A stretch of DNA of 64,000 bases from Lates calcarifer (taxonomy: Eukaryota; Chordata; Actinopteri; Centropomidae): NCBI RefSeq assembly GCF_001640805.2, contig NC_066838.1:993530-1057529 (forward strand), read 5' to 3'. Of the stretch, positions 23,623 to 35,126 are shown piece after piece; within the stretch, counting starts at the first letter, position 1; every line of letters begins with the position of its first letter. Under the pieces are notes generated by a model, which saw nothing but the letters and a program-made list of their open reading frames with translations, had not been told where the DNA came from and did no database searches. A program made the translations under genes and the position numbers.

Positions 23623-24108
23623 TTAGGTTTTACAGTTGAATCTATGGATCCTGTGTTTTTGTTTTAAATCAGTGCTGGTTGAAGGCAGGATGTGATTGAT
23701 TTTATCTCTAATGGTAGAAATTTTATCATTAAAAAAGTTCACAGAATCATTGCTGCTGAGGGTTATAGGGATGCGTGGATCTATAGAGCTGTGACTCTCT
23801 GTCAGCCTCGCTACAGTGCTCAAAAGAAACCTGGGGTTTTTCTTATTATCCTCTATTAGTGATGAGTAATAGGCACCTCTTGCATTACAGAGGGCCTTCT
23901 TATATCTTTTGACACTATCCTGCCAGGCTAAGTGGGATTCTTCCAGTTTGGTGGAACGCCACACTCTTTCAAACCTACGTGCTGTTTGTTTCAGTGAATG
24001 GGTTTGGGAGTTGAACCATGGAGCTTGCCTCTTTCTCTTTATTGTTCTCATTTTTAAGGGGGTGATGGAGTCTAGAGTTGTACGTAGTGAGTCTGCAACA
24101 CTGTTCAC
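23623..24108 (-). pseudogene. L2 LINE ORF2 linker fragment
   Basis: A 161-codon open stretch between the endonuclease and RT domains. It has APWFNSQTHSLKQTARRFER and ARGAYYSSLIEDNKKNPRF, the standard linker of L2/CR1-type ORF2 proteins, followed by NDSVNFFNDKISTIRDKI. Not a cellular gene. Confidence 0.82.
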
Positions 24109-25608
24109 AAGATGATCAAGCTGGGAGGGAGTAACTTATGCTAAAGTAAGATGAGGCAGGGGACCTAGGTTAGCTGGAATCATTTCCTTAAATTTAGCTA
24201 CTGTATTATCAGAAATGTTTCTAGTTAGAACATTTTTACCTGTTTGTACATAATCCAGCAATATGAATTCAAAAGTGATTAAAAAGTGGTCTGATAGAAG
24301 GGGATTCTGTGGGAAGACTGTTACATGTTCAATATCAGTACCATAGGCTAAAACAAGATCAAGAGAGTGACTGAGACAGTGAGTGGGTTTATTAACACAC
24401 TGAGAGAAGCCAAGACAGTCGAGTAATCAGGAAAATGTGGTGCTAAGGCTGTCATTGTTGGCATCCACATGAATATTGAATTCACCTACTATAATAACTT
24501 TCTCTGTTTTAAGAACCAAACTTGACAGGAACTCTGAAAATTCAGATAAGAGGTCAGAGTATGGGCCAGGAGGGCGGTACACTACAAGATTGGCTTTAAT
24601 GTTTTCCACCTTGAGTGTGACAGACTAAGAATGAGGCTTTCAAATGAATTATAATTAAGTTTAGGTTTAGTGTTGATTAGTAAACTGGAATCGAAAATGG
24701 CTGTGACTCCACCTCCACGGCCATATTTTATTTTGCTGAACATTTGAGGTGGCTGTGCTGATTTTTATTAGATTATTGTGACTAACTCCTTTTTTGTTGA
24801 TCTTCGATTTAGTTAATTTAAATGGTCGGGGGGCAGACACAGTCTCTATGGGGTAATGGAGGGGTGACTGCTCTAAAGGAGGCACAGAGAAGTGTGTAAG
24901 ACTGCAGCTCTGTCTCCTGGCCTGAACTCTGGATTGTCGGGGCTTTGGCTTCCTAATAACTCTGATAAACAGATTTCTAGATATGAGAGCTGCTCCATCA
25001 AAAGTGGGATGAATGCCATCTCTCCTAATCAGACCAGGTCTCTCATAGAAGCTCTTCCAATGATCTACAAAGCCCACATTGTTTTCTGGACACCACCTCG
25101 ACAGCCAGTGGTTGAAGACATGTGGCTATACATGTCATCACTGGTCAGATTGGGCAGGGGACCAGAGAAAACTACGGTGTCTGACATGGTCTTTGCAAAA
25201 TTACACACCAATTCTATATTAACTTTTGTGACTGACTTGTGACTGACTTGTTTCTATGACTGGTGTAGTCAGGTGTCATTAGCACCAACGTGAATAACAA
25301 TTTTACCATATCTACGCTTATCCTTAGTCAGCAGCTTTAAATATGATTCAGTGTCGCCCTCTCTGGCCCCAGGAATACATTTAACTATGGTCAGTGGAGA
25401 TGTAAATTTTTATTAGGTTTTTGTGAATAATTATGAATGAATATTTAATTCATTTTAGTGGTTGGGGGCCAAACGCTATCTCTATTGGATACTGGTTGGG
25501 TGACTCCTCTAATGGGAGCCCAGACAAGTGTGTTGGGCTGCTTGCACTTGTCATGGCTTTGGCTTTCTAATAAACTCAGTCAACTTTCTTGCAGCAGCCC
25601 TGACAGTC

Positions 25609-26106
25609 AAAACACTACAACATTTCAGAAAACAAAACATTTGAGAGTTGGCAGAGAGAGATCAGTCTACAAAGGAGGATAGATTGAGATTTTTACAGGT
25701 CTTCCTATGTACACTGTTGCCTATACAGTTGGAATAAAATATTTTTTACCTCTTCTCATGAAATGATTGTGACAATGTGATTTATTCTTGATAGAAGTGT
25801 ATATCTTCTCAAAACAAAATTGGTAAGTGGGACTCTGTATGTAATCATTGCAACTGGTCAAAGGTGATTACTGATGTGTATAAATAGGAATAAAAAGAGG
25901 AATGTGTCTGGAAAAATCATTCCAACTTTACGGGCAACAGTGTATATTCTGCAGCTCTAACAGTAGGACAATTTGTTTACTCTGCTCACTGAAGTGTTGT
26001 TGTGTTTTCTGAAATGTTGTAGTTTTTTTCTGAAATGTTGTTGTGTTTTGTGAAATGATGTTTTGTTTTCTGAAATGTTGTGTTTACTGAAATGTTGTAG
26101 TGTTTT
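25609..26106. mobile_element. non-autonomous TIR element inside LINE
   Basis: Bounded by perfect 20-bp inverted repeats (AAAACACTACAACATTTCAG at 25609-25628; its complement at 26087-26106). The right end is preceded by several tandem CTGAAATGTTGTTGTGTTTT-like units. There is no coding capacity. It disrupts the L2 copy and itself contains a second insertion. Confidence 0.75.
25712..25942. mobile_element. Tc1/mariner-like MITE
   Basis: A 231-bp element with imperfect inverted ends (CACTGTTGCCTATACAGTTG against CACTGTTGCCCGTAAAGTTG, continuing as GAAT on both sides) flanked by TA at 25710-25711 and 25943-25944. No ORF. Nested in the TIR element at 25609-26106. Confidence 0.75.
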
Positions 26107-26225
26107 AACTTTCAGGGCCACCACAGATTTCTAGAGATGAGAGCAGCTCCATCCAAAGTGGGATGAATGCCATGTCTCCTAATCAGACCAGGTCTTACAT
26201 ATTTTGTTTGCTGGACACTACAAAA

Positions 26226-27585
26226 TGTAAACTTAATGAACAGACTATTGTTAATAAGTCTGTTCATACAGAGTTATGGGCACATTTTTCATTTCCGTGT
26301 GCATCTAAATTCCATTCGTCTGCATTGTCTTGCAGTGGAAGCAGAAATCACAGAGACAGATATCTTTGAGATACTGTTGGTGTATAATGAGTTTGAGTGT
26401 GTGTAATCTTTGTAAAGACGGGCATCTGGAAGAAAGGTATTTGTTTAATTTTATTAGTAAGACTGCAGGCATAATATATAAAATAAGCAACATCTATGTG
26501 TTGGCTGATTTTATTGTTACTCTTGAATAAGCCAAAAGTTACATGCAAATTAAAGGCCTTTTTGGAACAAGGGTCCACAAGGGATGGTCATTTGGATTCA
26601 GCCTTTAGCTCTCTTTAACTAATTAATTATGTACCTCATTTCTTCCAGGTCCCATTCCTTTGTCATTACTTGTCTTATATATTGTTTGTACTCCATAATG
26701 AAGGTCTTGGGTCACTAAACATCAGAAAATCTTGGCAAATAAAACTGCGTACAGCCAAAGGCAATTGAAAATGAGATGGTTAACAGATATTCATCAGACT
26801 GTTTTATCAAACAAAACAAAATGGACTTTCAACATTTTCAAAGCAAAAATAACTTTATTACATCTTCTTTGTTATCCTCTGTCACCCATATCTTTTGTTT
26901 CACACAATGAAATATCCCAATAATCCTCTTTCATCCTTAGTAATCATAGCACATGAAGCCCTTTCAAACTGGAGATTACAAATCCAGTTGGCACCCAAGT
27001 AACAGCACACTCACACTGGGAGTACGTCCAGAGAGAGACAAATTCTCAACAGACTGACAGAGCAGCTACATGCCTGCCATTTATAAAGCCCTGATGCTGA
27101 CCAAGTGCTGAGTCCAAATACTTATACAGTACCTCTGCTCTTGTATTTTGATCTTCTAATCTGTTTAGGTTCATGTTCCCATATCTTTCAAGGAAGACAT
27201 TTTAAGATGACAGAGGCAGGGCATTTCATATCAAATGAAAAATGGAACAAAAATCCAGAAACAAATCTGCTAAAATGACCAGTCAATGCCTACAGTATGT
27301 CAGCTGTCTGACAATCTGACAAATGGCAGATTGAGAAATTCTAAAGGGAAATGTGAACAACTGATGATAGATAGACAGACAATACAGAGAATTTTTATCT
27401 GATGTTCTATGTCAGATTGAAACACAAAGGTCAATTTCATGAACACAGCATACAAAATATTGACATTCATGAAGATATGTTCATATATTGTTAAAAGTTT
27501 AACAGGTAAGCTCATCATATCTATAAAACTGAATAGAATAGGATGCTTGTTGCCATGATTACCACAAAAATATAGTGTGGAAAAA
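26226..27585. other. intergenic, no gene recognised
   Basis: AT-rich sequence with short open frames on both strands but no domain signature, inverted ends or microsatellite of note. Confidence 0.4.
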
Positions 27586-28435
27586 TACACTCAACAAGCA
27601 CTTATTAGGAACATTGTACTGATAGTAGGTAAGGCCTCCCTTTGCTCTCAAAACAGCCAGTTCTTCAAGGCAAATGTTGGAAACATCTTTTCACATCATT
27701 TCTGCAGATTTGTCAGCTGCACATTCAGACAGCTAATCTCCTGTTCTACTCTATCCCAGATATTTTCTGTTGGAATCAGATCTGGTGACTAGGGAGACCA
27801 CTGAAGTTCACTGAGCTCATGATGTTCATAAAACTAGTTTTAGATTACTTTTACTTTGTGACATGGAGCATCATCATGCCAGAAGTAACCATTACAAGAT
27901 GGTAAACTGTGGCCATAAAGGGATGAACATGGTCAGCAACAATACTCAGGATGTGGGTTTCAAACCATGTCTGATTGGTATTAAGGGACTCAAAGAACGC
28001 CAAGAAAACATTCCCCCACACCATTAAACCACCATCACCAGTCCAGGCAGTTGATGCAAGACACATTGGGGTTCATGCTGTTGAAGCCAAATTCTGACCT
28101 ACTATCTGTGTACCTTAGCAGAAATCCAGATTCATCAGGCCACCTTATGTTTTGCCAGTTTTCAATTGTCCACTTTTGGTGAGTCTCTCACCACTGCAGC
28201 CTCAGATTTCTGTTCCTAGAGTGGAGTGGAGCCTGACCTGGTCTTCTGCTGTTGCAGCCAAGCTACCTCAAGGTTTGATGTGTTGTGCATTCTGAGATGC
28301 ACAGTTACAAAGAGTAGTTATCTGAGTTACTGAAACCTGTTTGTCAGCTCCAACCAGTCTGCCTTTTAGCTCTCTGAGAAGGGTTAGTCCAAATTTTCTG
28401 CTGCTATCAGCTGCACTGGAAATATTATTGCTTCA
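27586..28435 (-). mobile_element. Tc1-like transposon, 5'-truncated
   Basis: The left edge has a Tc1-like terminus (ACTCAACAAGCACTTATTAG) followed by the coding end of a transposase on the minus strand. Recognisable pieces are the block around GGLMVWGNVFLAFF, LSIVADHVHPFMATVYHL, and a diverged first-Asp region with SGFLLRYTDSRSEFGF. Frames shift repeatedly. Homology fades at about 28,435, so the DNA-binding half and the other terminus are missing. Confidence 0.8.
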
Positions 28436-29978
28436 GTGGATTACAGCAGGCCTCTGGACTAATCAACAGTCTGCAATAATAGTTGGAGAACTGATTGAAA
28501 TTCCAGAATGTCTCCTTATATCTGTGAACCAGTACTGTAATGGACTCCACATATGTCGTAAAATGAGAATATGTAAATATTTCAGAAAGCTAATTATCAA
28601 ATCCAGACAACTGCTTATTCAACAACCCAAAAGCTGTTGAGCAAGGCACTTAGCCACCAGCTGTACCAGTGGACTCTCCATAGAAGTCTTGGGCAGACCT
28701 GAACTTCTGAAAACCTGAGAACCCAACCCAAACCAGGTCTTTGTAGCACACTGTGCTCTAGGTAGGAACAAACTTAAAACCATTTTCACTGTTGCTTTTC
28801 GATTTTTCATAATTATTTTCCAAGTAATGCACAGCTGCTTTAACTAGTCTTGACTATAACCTATTAAACTTATTTCTTTGTGTAGTGATATGTTGTTATG
28901 CAATTCATGAGAAACTAATAGCTGTGTGCCATGTTTTAATTGCAAATTTATGCTAACAGGGACAGTTTTTAAACCAGTCACTTTCATGAACTGCAAGGGA
29001 CTGCATTTGGATGCAGGTCTTTTTTTTATATACCAAGAGTCCATTTTGGGCACGAATAATTGTTTGTTTTATCCTGTGTCATGTATTAAAGTGGAAGACA
29101 ATCAAAGCAACCAACAAAAGGCCTGAAATGTTAGATCTCCTGTCTGGTTTGACGATTTCTACTATATGTTTTGTAAGATGAAGAAGTGAAAGTGAGAGAT
29201 TAAGTTGTTCAGTCACGTGAAAGACAGCAAACTATGATTTGTCAGGATCCAATGTGTTGTCTGAAATGTCATGGCAAAAATTCATAAATCTATTTATACA
29301 ATCACCTAATCTAATCTAGTGACAAAAAACTAAAATATCTTGTAGTGTGATCCTGGCATAAATCAGTTCCTTTTTGAGTTGCATATATTGTATATGTCCA
29401 GATCCATGAAGCCCTCTACGGACAGGGCCAACAACAGAGGACTATGTGTATTTTTCTGGTCTGCTCCCACTGTCTGCTCCCTGTGGTGCTTCCAGATCTT
29501 TGATTCTCTGTAGTTCCATTACTATAACATGTTTGTCCCTTCATCTTCATCTAGAATACATTTACCAATCTCTTAATGAGGAGGGCTATTTTTTTCTCAA
29601 GAATGACTCAATTGCTGTGCAATGCTACAGCTCTCTTGTCTCTGAAAAAAAACCACTTCACTGACCAGTGGATATGCAGTAGTAGAAATTCCTACATTCA
29701 GTGAACGTAAAACCTCTTCACAGTGATTCAAGCCCGCCTGATGTTTTCCAAACCAGTCTGTGATTCTCATGATAACTCACATGTAGTCTTTTGACATGGT
29801 AAGAACTTTCTTGGTTTGACATTTTTCTTTGACTCAGCCTTTTTATCCACATCACTACCAATCTCCCCCTGCTCTCATGTTATCTCAAGCTTTTTCTTGG
29901 ATACCAACAGGACCTCTGAGCAAGAGTTTTGAATGAAACACTTGCATTTTATATAATCTATTTCCCCTTTCCCTTCCC
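28436..29978. other. lrrc38 3' flank / probable 3' UTR side
   Basis: AT-rich DNA directly downstream of the lrrc38 stop. The 3' UTR must begin here at 29978 and run leftwards, but I found no canonical AATAAA on the minus strand close to the stop, so its end is not assigned. No other gene was seen. Confidence 0.35.
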
Positions 29979-30226
29979 TCAGTCATTCCCTTCTTCCTCA
30001 TCTCCTTTGTTGCCTTTGCTGAGGCGCTGGAAGCAATGAACTGTGGAAGCAAGGAAGAAGCTGGCCATGATGGCTGCCACTGAGACGGAGATGCCAGAGA
30101 AGATGACAATGAGGTAGTCTGTGAGAGTAAGGGTACCACGGCACTCCCGGAAACTGTCTTCAGAGAGTAAACTTAGGGGAACACGACGCCCATCCGGAGG
30201 CAGGGAGCACTCTATCCCCTCCATAC
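29979..30226 (-). CDS. lrrc38: lrrc38 coding exon 2
   Basis: Starts after a TATCAG acceptor. Encodes the end of the C-cap (two Cys), the transmembrane helix and the acidic cytoplasmic tail, then a stop. Confidence 0.92.
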
Positions 30227-30959
30227 CTGATAAGAGAGAAAACAACAAATGAACCAACCGAGACATCATGGCTTTCATGCCTGTATCAACATACTGCAAA
30301 TCATGATGTGTAATGTGAATTAGTGGAAATATAAAGACTGTGCTTTTGTTTTTAAATAGTATATTGGCCATTGGTGGTAAAACTACCATTTTCATTTTTC
30401 ACACGTATAAAATAACCAGGAGATAAATCCCTTTCATTTTCATGTTATTTTAAACTGTATGCCAGACCCTAGTACTACAAAACTACTTTCACAAACACAA
30501 CTGTATTTGCATACTGTCAGACCACTGCCGTTTAGCCTACTGTAAAAATCTGTTGCCTTAACATTGTTCCTGGTTGGCTTACTTTCTCAGACCACTTTCT
30601 ATATCTGTAAGCTCACCATATGCTGGTATACCATTAAACTATTAAATGAAAAGTCAAATGTCTGACCAGGACTTGAAATGATTTCCTCAGTAGAACGCAG
30701 ATTTTAAATCACATCACCCCCACTGTAATATTCTGCCTTGGATAGAAAAGCTTTGTGTGACAAATCCAACCTGATCCTGACCATGTAGTACTAGTGGAGT
30801 ATTAAATGATATGTCATGAGTGACTAAGGAAATGACTTGATCCATCATAAACACTTCTGTGGAAATAATACTTCGAATTTCAAGCAAAGAAAAGTGGCAG
30901 AGAAAAACAATTTATATACGTCAACTTGTAATTGCTCTTCTCCCAGATAGCTGTGTAAA

Positions 30960-30994
<35 letters not shown>

Positions 30995-33900
30995 ATACTC
31001 TAAATTACATATCCCTAAAATGAGCATTGGTAAATTCAAAAGAACAGTAAGACGGTAGAACTGATCTAAAATCAAAAGTATCAGTGCAAGTTGGAAGACT
31101 GAGTATTTAGACGCAGAAGCTGCTCTTCACCACAGAAACTCAGGCCCTTTCATTATTCATGCCCCACAGTGCACAGAATATATTGCCTCTTGCCATCTCA
31201 CAACTGTCCTTGAAAATAATTGTAGAATGTGAGCTGTTATAACTTTCTGTACAGTAAATACTGTGAATATGGAGCAAGAAATTGCTGTTTGTCAGTATTG
31301 ATCCCCCAACCATATCCCTGTCATAGAAATTGCCACTCACTCAGCTCATATAGAATCAACACACAAACCACTGATGGGTTGAATATTAGAATATACTGTG
31401 TACAATAGAGGAGACAAACCGTATCTCTAAAGGTCAAAGGGAAATGTCTTCTTGAAGGACAAATAAAATTTAAGTGTTGAAATATGATTGACTGTCTGCT
31501 CAATAAGGATCACATCTCAACACCCATGCAACTGATATGGCATATCCCCACATTTCTCTGCTACATTAACCCTAACTGGTACATTAAGGCATGTAGTAAG
31601 AGAATGAGTATAACAATGATTCATGCTAGTTTACTTTTACACCCTCCACTATTTGCCCTTCCTGTACTGTGTAATCTTTAAGTTCCCATTAAGTGCACTG
31701 CAGACAAACTGCATACCAGGAGCTTCATTATTTACCCAGTACTCCTACTCATCAGGACACCATAGAGTAGGGACTCAAAAGCATGACTCAAGGCAGTCAG
31801 ATTTTAAAAAAAATCTGCATCTTTACTTGCAGTTTAAAAAGTTTGGTACACACGAAGACAGATAGGCAGACAAACAAAACGGAAAAGGCTAAACTGTTGC
31901 TTGGCTGTACAAATATACTCAAGATTCTTATGATCGGTCCAAAACAGGAACAGATGCTCTGCCTCCTCCAGTCATTATGTCTCCCAGCCGACAATAACTT
32001 TTGGGAGAAGCATATACAGGGGTGGAATTTGTTGTATCCAAGGCAGTGTTGAGACAGCAGAACTCCAGTACCAACATCTGACGTGTCCACCACAAACAAG
32101 ATATGGGGATCAGGAAGGAAGAGGATGTGTGCAGAGGTGAAAATAGTCTTTAGTCTCTGGATAGACAAATCCATCTGAGGAGTAACTTCTAACTAGGAAA
32201 TTTCTAACTATAGAAATCTGCAAAGCCCAGAACTGTTGCAATTGGTGGGTATGGGCCAGTCAGAGATGCCACTAAACTTGGATATCTGGATCTTGTCTCA
32301 AGAAACAACAATAAATTCCAGGAGAGCATCTGAGGAGAAATGGAATTCACAAAAAGCTGGTGTTCCAGGAGATGTTTTAGAGCCTGTCTTTTGTGCTGAT
32401 GTGGGCTTCTGCATCAGCGGAGAGGAGGATGTCATCCAGGTACACAAAGACATATTTACTGAGCATGTCATGAAGCACATCACTAACTAGTGCCTGGAAG
32501 ACAACTGGTGCATTAGGTAAACCAAAAAGCATCATCAAGTATTCTTGGTGTCTACTGGGGTGTATTGAAGGCTTTCATTCATCCTCCTCCCTTATTCTAA
32601 CCAGGTGATAGGTATTTCTTAAGTGAATGGTCTTTGTCTTAAGTTTATGGTGATAAGATTTATCAAATGTTCCAGCTGGCCACAGTAGATGTGCAGCCCT
32701 CCTGCAGTCAGTGCTATTGCTATTCCAGAGTCAGCTGGCTTACTCCAGTTACTAGAGGGTTATTACTCTGTTGTGACTTTTCCCGTTTTATTTTTCTCAG
32801 GTGATTAGCAATCTTGATGGCCAGGGGCAATGAAGGATTCCTGGGAATTAGGGCGATTCAGTAGGACCAGTTGGTCCTTGACAGGATTGGACAAACCTTG
32901 GTGAAAGGCACTGACCAAGGTCAGGGTGTTCGAACTGATGTTGGCCACCAGGGTATGAAACTCTATGGCTCAAGTCTGCCACTTGGTGAATGTCCATTAA
33001 TGCTTGGGCTGCCTCTGCACCAGGGCTAGTATTATCAAAGATCTTACACAATGAATTGCTGCATAGGTTCAGAGAATGACAATTGTTCGTACTGTCAGGA
33101 CTGATACCACAGAGTGATGACTCAAAAGCATGACTCAGTCAGGTTTTTTTTTAATCTGCATCTTTACTTGCAGTCAAAATGGTTTGGTACAAAAAAAAGC
33201 AGATATGCAAACAAAAATCATATTGGCTAGACTGAGGCAAGGTCAAAAGACAGAGAAACTGGTCAAATGACAAAAGAGCAAAAACAAAAGGAAACAGCTA
33301 GAATGCTTGCTACGGGTAACAACCTGGCACAGATGGAAGGGAGCACACAGATTAAATATGCTAAGAGGGGCAAGACAGTGAGACACAGGTGCAGCACATT
33401 AAGGTGTGGCAGACATTCACAGGTGCAGGAAACACACAAGGGCAGGAAGTGGAATCTGAGAGAAGAAGGAGAGAAGACACGCCAACAACTGTATCAAATG
33501 AGGGAAAACAAAAACATTACCTAATGATCAATGCTGGACATGACACCACTGTATGCTGGAACAATGCTGCCTGGCCCCATGTGTTTTGTGTGTTAGTTAG
33601 TTTGTGCTAATTTGATGGACCAGTAACACACAGTAAAAACTAAAATAATAAAGCTTGACACCACAAAACTACATTTTGACACAAAGCTCCTCTATAAGAT
33701 AGGACTTACAGGACTACAGCATTAACTAAAATGAAGTGCTGACTTTCATTGATATTGTATTGTGGTGTATTACAGACAGACTGTGGAGGGACACTGGCAA
33801 TGCAAGTGGACATATGAGCACATCTGACAATCATCCAGAGGTCAAACTGCATACACACAACTGCAGTAAGTATAGTAGGTCCTAGGTGAAGCAGATGTTA

Positions 33901-35082
33901 TAAACAAAAATAAAGATCAGAGGAGAAGTCATCTGCTGGGCTCCTGTGCCCCTCAGGGCCAGATATGTCCCTCCAGATTGGTACCAGAGTTAAAATGAGA
34001 GTGAATATTGGACTTAGGTTTATCAGATAAACACAAACACAACTCCAAATGATTGCTAATGTTGTTCAATGTCTCCTGATGTTAAGTCAAAATTCTGTTA
34101 ACATGTAAAGAAAAATTAGCTTTATTAGTTATTTATCCACTCCTCCCAAATGCCAGAAAATCTATTAATGCAGGTTTAAGAAGTCATGTCATTTGATATT
34201 GTGCTTCAATTATGTATTCAATTCATTTAGCACAAACTAATTTACACACAATGAGCACAGAGTTGTCAGGGGACCGTTTGGCAATTGCTTGCTTTGCCTA
34301 GTTGGTAATCCAGCCACTGTGGCATCTCCATAGCTGCTGTGGTAACTTGTTTATGTATTAATGTTGTGGCTGATTGTTGTATAATGCAGACCAGAATGTA
34401 TCCACATATTCAAAATAAATAAATAAAATAAAATAGTAACCGACTCTTCACCAGAACATTACGTTTTTATTTTATATAAGTACCTTTGAGTCTCTGCAAA
34501 GCATTGTTATTGAACATTGTTATACTAATACAAGAAATAGAAACCAAATGGTGCGCGCTTTCTGTACCAATGCACTGTAACACCTCGGAAACATTTTGTC
34601 CACTCTGTGGAGAGGCACTTCCATTTTATCCTGACTCCTCTGTAGCACTGCTGTACCAAAGAGTCACTAGACATCATTGTCAAGTGTGTACACGTGTGTT
34701 TGTGTGTGTGTGTGTGTGTGTGAGTCACTGTAAGACCAGAAGGGGTTTTCCACATGAAAAGGGACTCAGTGACCTCATCGCTTGGTGATATTCCAGTCAC
34801 GTGGCGCTACAACAGGCAGCCAGACTCATGCTCACACAGGCATGCAGGAGACAAACAGACAAGCACATCCCCTCTCTCACACACACACTTAAACGTCTAT
34901 ATTTGTGAGGACACTCATTGATATAATTCATTCCCTAGCAGCTTATCCTAATGTCAACTATCACAACTAAATGCCCAACCAACCACTTTAACCTAATTCT
35001 ATCCCAAACTCTAAAACCAAGTCTTAACCCTCAAATTTGAGGGTTTTTTGAAGGTGTTTCAGAAAATGCATAACGTGCACAT

Positions 35083-35126
<44 letters not shown>

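Larger units (their letters stand above)
22985..25405 (-). mobile_element. L2-type LINE with esterase ORF1, degenerate
   Basis: A non-LTR retrotransposon read right to left. About 25,400-24,670 holds an ORF1-type SGNH/GDSL esterase: [20 protein letters not shown], the block HVGANDT, and [20 protein letters not shown] with [16 protein letters not shown]. About 24,610-24,430 is a shortened endonuclease with VVYRPPGPYSDLL. 24,108-23,600 is the linker with APWFNSQTHSLKQ. 23,555-23,018 is reverse transcriptase: LDPIPT, ISNLPFLSKILEKAV, FQSGFRLYHSTE, LVLLDLSAAFDTIDH and LNWFKSYLSDRLQF. Frameshifts and missing 3' RT motifs (no YxDD seen) make it inactive. Confidence 0.88.
25406..26225 (-). mobile_element. 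second L2-type LINE fragment, interrupted
   Basis: The two outer parts (25,406-25,608 and 26,107-26,225) match 24,761-25,095 of the neighbouring LINE, in the same orientation. Shared phrases include CTTTGGCTTTCTAATAA-type sequence and AAAGTGGGATGAATGCCAT followed by CTCCTAATCAGACCAGGTCT. A 498-bp element sits between them. Confidence 0.75.
31749..33545 (-). mobile_element. Gypsy-type LTR retrotransposon, internally deleted
   Basis: Read on the minus strand: a full 5' LTR (33545-33093); a gag relic (33060-32800) with [20 protein letters not shown]; a reverse transcriptase relic (about 32,600-32,230) with VFVYLDDIL; an RNase H relic (32174-31890) with [19 protein letters not shown]; then a partial 3' LTR (about 31,890-31,749). 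Protease and integrase are absent, and several stops and frameshifts interrupt the rest. The deletion that removed integrase also took the inner two thirds of the 3' LTR. Inactive. Confidence 0.85.

Noticed and set aside
24892..25242. 116-codon plus-strand ORF
   Set aside because: Antisense to the esterase part of the L2 LINE.
34935..35042. Telomere-like CTAACC/CTTAACCC phrases
   Set aside because: Irregular and embedded in a dispersed fish repeat; not a telomeric array.
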